Below are positions 61,215 to 64,000 of a stretch of DNA of 64,000 nucleotides, one piece after another. A program made the position numbers and the translations under genes. Within the stretch, counting starts at the first letter, position 1; every line of letters begins with the position of its first letter. The stretch is from Pseudomonas bubulae (lineage in GTDB: Bacteria; Pseudomonadota; Gammaproteobacteria; Pseudomonadales; Pseudomonadaceae). The notes beneath the pieces are model-generated. The model was given only the letters and a program-made list of their open reading frames with translations. It was not told where the DNA came from and searched no databases. The stretch spans positions 152,270-216,269 of the forward strand of contig NZ_UYJA01000007.1 of NCBI RefSeq assembly GCF_900618535.1, in the 5' to 3' direction.

Positions 61215-62072
61215 ATGAGCGAACGTCCCGAAGAGCCAAAAGCGGCTTCAGACGCCGATAGCCTGCTGCCTATCGATGAGCATGTCGAAGAAGGGCATGA
61301 CGCCGAAGGCCGAAAAGTCCGGCATCGTGGTATCTATCTGCTGCCGAACCTTTTCACCACTGCGAACCTGTTCGCCGGTTTTTACTCCATCATCAGTTCC
61401 ATGAGTGCGCAAAGTGCCATGAGTGCGGGTGATACTGCTGGGGCCAGCAAATACTTTGCCTTTGCAGCCATCGCCATTTTTGTCGCCATGGTGCTCGACG
61501 GTCTTGATGGCCGCGTAGCCCGCATGACCAATACCGAAAGTGCCTTTGGTGCCGAGTACGATTCCTTGTCGGACATGGTTGCCTTTGGTGTTGCCCCTGC
61601 GTTGCTGGCTTTTGGCTGGGCACTGGGGGACATGGGCAAGGTCGGCTGGATGGTTGCCTTCATCTATGTTGCGGGCGCGGCGTTGCGTCTGGCGCGTTTC
61701 AATACCCAGGTAGGTACAGCGGACAAACGCTACTTTATCGGCCTGGCCAGCCCGGCGGCGGCTGGTGTGGTGGCGGGTATCGTATGGGCATTCAGTGATT
61801 ACGGTATTCAGGGTTCGAAAATGTCGTTCCTGGTTGCCTTGCTCGTAGCGGCAGCCGGCATGCTGATGGTCAGCAATATCAAGTACAACAGCTTCAAGGA
61901 ACTGGACTTGAAAGGGCGTGTTCCTTTTGTGGCGATTCTGGCTGTGGTACTGGTCTTCGCGGTTGTGTTCAGCGATCCGCCGCGCATTCTGTTGCTGGCC
62001 TTCCTGGCATATGCGGCATCGGGGCCGATCCAGTACTTGCTGCGTTTGCGTCGTAACAAAAACGCCGAGTGA
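61215..62072 (+). CDS. pssA: CDP-diacylglycerol-serine O-phosphatidyltransferase
   Basis: Makes phosphatidylserine, precursor of phosphatidylethanolamine, in the inner membrane. The 285-residue product is the integral-membrane type, with the CDP-alcohol phosphatidyltransferase motif DGLDGRVARMTNTESAFGAEYDSLSD and about seven hydrophobic helices. It differs from the soluble PLD-type PssA of E. coli. Two ATGs compete, at 61209 and 61215. AAGGT (61203-61207) is correctly spaced only for 61215. A 47-residue charged N-terminal tail precedes the first helix. Confidence 0.93.
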   Translation: MSERPEEPKAASDADSLLPIDEHVEEGHDAEGRKVRHRGIYLLPNLFTTANLFAGFYSIISSMSAQSAMSAGDTAGASKYFAFAAIAIFVAMVLDGLDGRVARMTNTESAFGAEYDSLSDMVAFGVAPALLAFGWALGDMGKVGWMVAFIYVAGAALRLARFNTQVGTADKRYFIGLASPAAAGVVAGIVWAFSDYGIQGSKMSFLVALLVAAAGMLMVSNIKYNSFKELDLKGRVPFVAILAVVLVFAVVFSDPPRILLLAFLAYAASGPIQYLLRLRRNKNAE

Positions 62073-62087
62073 TGTAATTTCTCCCAT

Positions 62088-62131
62088 ACTCCGTAGTCTA
62101 TTGGTGCATCAGCCCTCCAATACTGCGGAGT
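62088..62131 (+). promoter_or_regulatory. Hairpin covering the msrP ribosome site
   Basis: ACTCCG (62088-62093) pairs with CGGAGT (62126-62131) and TATTGG (62099-62104) with CCAATA (62117-62122), a two-part stem whose 3' strand contains the GGAG ribosome site (62127-62130), six bases before the msrP ATG. It could limit or condition translation. Confidence 0.5.
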
Positions 62132-62135
62132 TGTC

Positions 62136-63149
62136 ATGCTCATCAAGCTGCCTAAAGCGTCCGACTGCAAAGAGTCGGACGTTACGCCTGAATCCTTCTA
62201 TTTATCCCGTCGTGCATTGTTGGGTAGTTCGCTTGCCGGATTGGCTGTGGGCGCGCTTCCACGTTTGGCCAGTGCCGAAGATGCGGTGCGCTATGCAGAT
62301 GTTGAACCGGGCAAGGCTCCAGCCTGGTTTGCCGACAAGCTAGCGCAGACCAAATGGCAGGCCGTCACGGTGAAGGGGGAGGCGATCACGCCTTTCAAGG
62401 ATGCGACCCACTACAACAACTTCTATGAGTTCGGCACTGACAAGGGGGATCCGGCGCAAAACGCTGGTGCCTTGAAAACCGAGCCCTGGACTGTGGTAGT
62501 CGACGGGGAGGTGGGCAAACCGGGTCGTTACGCGCTGGAAGACTTCATGAAGCCTTATCAGTTGGAGGAGCGGATTTATCGTCTGCGTTGTGTAGAGGCC
62601 TGGTCGATGGTGATCCCGTGGATGGGATTTCCCATTTCGGCATTGCTCAAGCAGGTGGAGCCAACCTCCAAAGCCAGGTACATCCGTTTTGAAACATTGC
62701 AGGATCCTAAGGTCATGCCGGGGCAGCGTTCGGGTTTTGCATTGATTGACTGGCCGTATGTAGAAGGGTTACGGCTGGATGAGGCGATGAATCCGTTGGC
62801 GATTTTGGCGGTGGGCATGTATGGCCGCGAATTGCCCAATCAAAATGGCGCGCCGCTACGGTTGGTGGTGCCCTGGAAGTATGGTTTCAAAAGCGTGAAA
62901 TCCATCGTGCGTATCAGTCTGGTCGAGGATCAGCCAAAAACCACCTGGCAAAGCATTGCTGCGGATGAGTACGGCTTCTATGCCAACGTGAATCCGCAAG
63001 TTGATCATCCGCGTTGGACACAGGCGCGTGAGCGACGCTTGCCGAGCGGTCTGTTCAGTCCCAATGTGCGCGATACGCAGATGTTCAACGGTTACGCCGA
63101 TGAGGTTGCTTCTTTATATACAGGCCTGGATCTGCGGAAGAACTACTGA
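62136..63149 (+). CDS. msrP: Methionine-sulfoxide reductase catalytic subunit MsrP
   Basis: Periplasmic molybdopterin enzyme that repairs oxidised methionine in envelope proteins with electrons from MsrQ (formerly YedY). The 337-residue product has a twin-arginine signal (SRRALLGSSLAGLAVGALPRLASA), the molybdenum ligand Cys152 in YRLRCVEAWSMVIPW and the sulfite-oxidase-type core GAPLRLVVPWKYGFKS. It starts 63 bases after pssA, and its stop overlaps the msrQ start (TGATG). Confidence 0.96.
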   Translation: MLIKLPKASDCKESDVTPESFYLSRRALLGSSLAGLAVGALPRLASAEDAVRYADVEPGKAPAWFADKLAQTKWQAVTVKGEAITPFKDATHYNNFYEFGTDKGDPAQNAGALKTEPWTVVVDGEVGKPGRYALEDFMKPYQLEERIYRLRCVEAWSMVIPWMGFPISALLKQVEPTSKARYIRFETLQDPKVMPGQRSGFALIDWPYVEGLRLDEAMNPLAILAVGMYGRELPNQNGAPLRLVVPWKYGFKSVKSIVRISLVEDQPKTTWQSIAADEYGFYANVNPQVDHPRWTQARERRLPSGLFSPNVRDTQMFNGYADEVASLYTGLDLRKNY

Positions 63150-63763
63150 TGAAGCATCTACCTTGGCGCCTTGGCGTCTTTATCGTGGTGGCCATCTGGC
63201 CTTTGTATTGGTTGTACGAGGCCTGGATCTTTGCCTTGGGGCCAGACCCGGGAAAGGTGTTGGTCGATCGTCTGGGGCTGGGAACGTTGATACTGCTGTT
63301 GGTGACGTTGAGCATGACGCCGATGCATAGACTGACGGGCTGGTCGGGCTGGGTCACGGTGCGTCGACAGCTCGGCTTGTGGTGTTTTGCCTATGTGGTG
63401 CTGCATCTGTGTGCCTACCTGACTTTCGTGCTGGGGTTTGACTGGTCGCAGTTGGGTGTTGAGCTAAGCAAGCGTCCCTACATTATTGTCGGCAGCCTGG
63501 GGTTCTTGTGTTTACTGGCGTTGGCGGTGACGTCGAATCGCTACAGTCAGCGACGCTTGGGCACGCGCTGGAAGAAGCTCCATCGTCTGGTGTATGTGGT
63601 AGTGGGCTTGGGGTTGCTGCATATGCTCTGGATAGTGCGGGCGGACCTCAAGGAATGGTCGATTTATGCCTGTATAGGTGTAGGTCTGCTGGCACTGCGC
63701 ATACCGATGGTGAAGAGCCGGATTCCGCGTCTATATAAGAAGAAATCAGCTTCTGCGATTTAA
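63149..63763 (+). CDS. msrQ: Methionine-sulfoxide reductase heme-binding subunit MsrQ
   Basis: Inner-membrane b-type cytochrome that passes quinol-derived electrons to MsrP (formerly YedZ). The 204-residue product has about six helices and the ferric-reductase-like histidines in RRQLGLWCFAYVVLHLCAYLTF and WKKLHRLVYVVVGLGLLHMLW. Translationally coupled to msrP. It is the last protein-coding gene before the rRNA-type promoters. Confidence 0.95.
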   Translation: MKHLPWRLGVFIVVAIWPLYWLYEAWIFALGPDPGKVLVDRLGLGTLILLLVTLSMTPMHRLTGWSGWVTVRRQLGLWCFAYVVLHLCAYLTFVLGFDWSQLGVELSKRPYIIVGSLGFLCLLALAVTSNRYSQRRLGTRWKKLHRLVYVVVGLGLLHMLWIVRADLKEWSIYACIGVGLLALRIPMVKSRIPRLYKKKSASAI

Positions 63764-63777
63764 GTTCAAATTAGTGC

Positions 63778-63805
63778 TTGACCCTAGATTCAAACGGCCT
63801 ATAAT
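63778..63805 (+). promoter_or_regulatory. Upstream rrn-type promoter
   Basis: TTGACC (63778-63783), 16 bases, TATAAT (63800-63805), then a GC-rich discriminator TCGCCCC. A strong sigma-70 promoter with the discriminator typical of stringently controlled stable-RNA genes. It starts 15 bases after msrQ. Confidence 0.85.
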
Positions 63806-63911
63806 TCGCCCCACGTCCGGCGCAGTCGAAACGGAAAACTCCTTGAGTTTCAATGAGTTGGACGGTTTTCGGCGGTGTCAGCTTCAAGTCATCGAAGCAG
63901 GAAATGAGGTG

Positions 63912-63939
63912 TTGACAGCAGCGTGTAACGCTGTAGAAT
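63912..63939 (+). promoter_or_regulatory. Second rrn-type promoter
   Basis: TTGACA (63912-63917), 16 bases, TAGAAT (63934-63939), then TCGCCTCCCGC. It closely resembles the ribosomal RNA operon promoters of fluorescent pseudomonads (memory). The 16S rRNA gene itself is not within the window. Confidence 0.9.
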
Positions 63940-64000
63940 TCGCCTCCCGCTAACGAGAGATCGAAAGCGCAAGTGGTTGATGTTACAGAGGAAACTTTGA

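Overview
The window is a stretch of core chromosome from a fluorescent-type Pseudomonas (gammaproteobacterium). The genus call rests on gene content and order: cbrX-cbrA-cbrB followed by a CrcZ-type sRNA, a Fur-controlled PrrF-type sRNA beside a heme ABC transporter, carA/carB-greA, and the folP-glmM-tpiA-secG-tRNA-rimP-nusA-infB-rbfA-truB-rpsO-pnp block. From memory, this follows the P. aeruginosa chromosome from grpE to msrPQ fairly closely, with local losses. No phage, transposase, integrase or CRISPR array is visible. The only repeats seen are short REP-type palindromes.

Layout. 1-4980: grpE-dnaK-dnaJ behind a heat-shock (sigma-32) promoter, then dapB. 4981-10169: a structured leader, carA, carB and greA. 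10170-11481: a possible gene remnant, yhbY (minus) and rlmE (plus). 11660-17003: ftsH, folP, glmM, tpiA, secG. 17033-26243: tRNA-Leu(GAG), tRNA-fMet, then the rimP-nusA-infB-rbfA-truB-rpsO-pnp translation/RNA-turnover cluster. 26301-26835: a secreted BON-domain protein with a complete sigma-54 control region. 27089-46117: a long run of minus-strand genes. Read in transcription order they are dksA, gluQ, cbrX, cbrA, cbrB, crcZ, pcnB, folK, panB, panC, pgi, an MpaB-like DUF2236 protein, a thiolase, an RlmI-like methyltransferase and a DUF748 protein. 46440-51483: an aminotransferase, sfsA, a Rieske protein (minus) and hmuTUV. 51511-53846 (minus): prrF, a TfoX-C protein and a two-domain kinase-like protein. 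53963-63763: mrcB, a TPR lipoprotein, a YqcC-like gene, ilvI-ilvH-ilvC, pssA and msrP-msrQ. The last 240 bases hold two tandem strong promoters of the rRNA-operon type, and the rRNA genes presumably begin just beyond the window.

How the parts work together. Much of the window is growth machinery: protein folding, ribosome maturation, translation initiation and RNA decay. Three regulatory circuits can be read from the DNA. First, CbrA/CbrB drive the sRNA CrcZ from a sigma-54 promoter, with a perfect CbrB-type site at the end of cbrB. CrcZ carries six A-rich motifs of the kind that titrate Hfq/Crc. Second, Fur-type boxes precede both hmuTUV and prrF, linking heme import and iron sparing. Third, the BON-protein gene has its own UAS/IHF/sigma-54 layout with an unidentified activator. 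The most open-ended observations are the carA leader (a 30-codon ORF that runs through a terminator hairpin and overlaps the carA start), the BON control region, and the absence of panD, a DUF4149 gene and phuR/phuS-type partners from places where relatives have them. I see no clearly new multi-gene system here.
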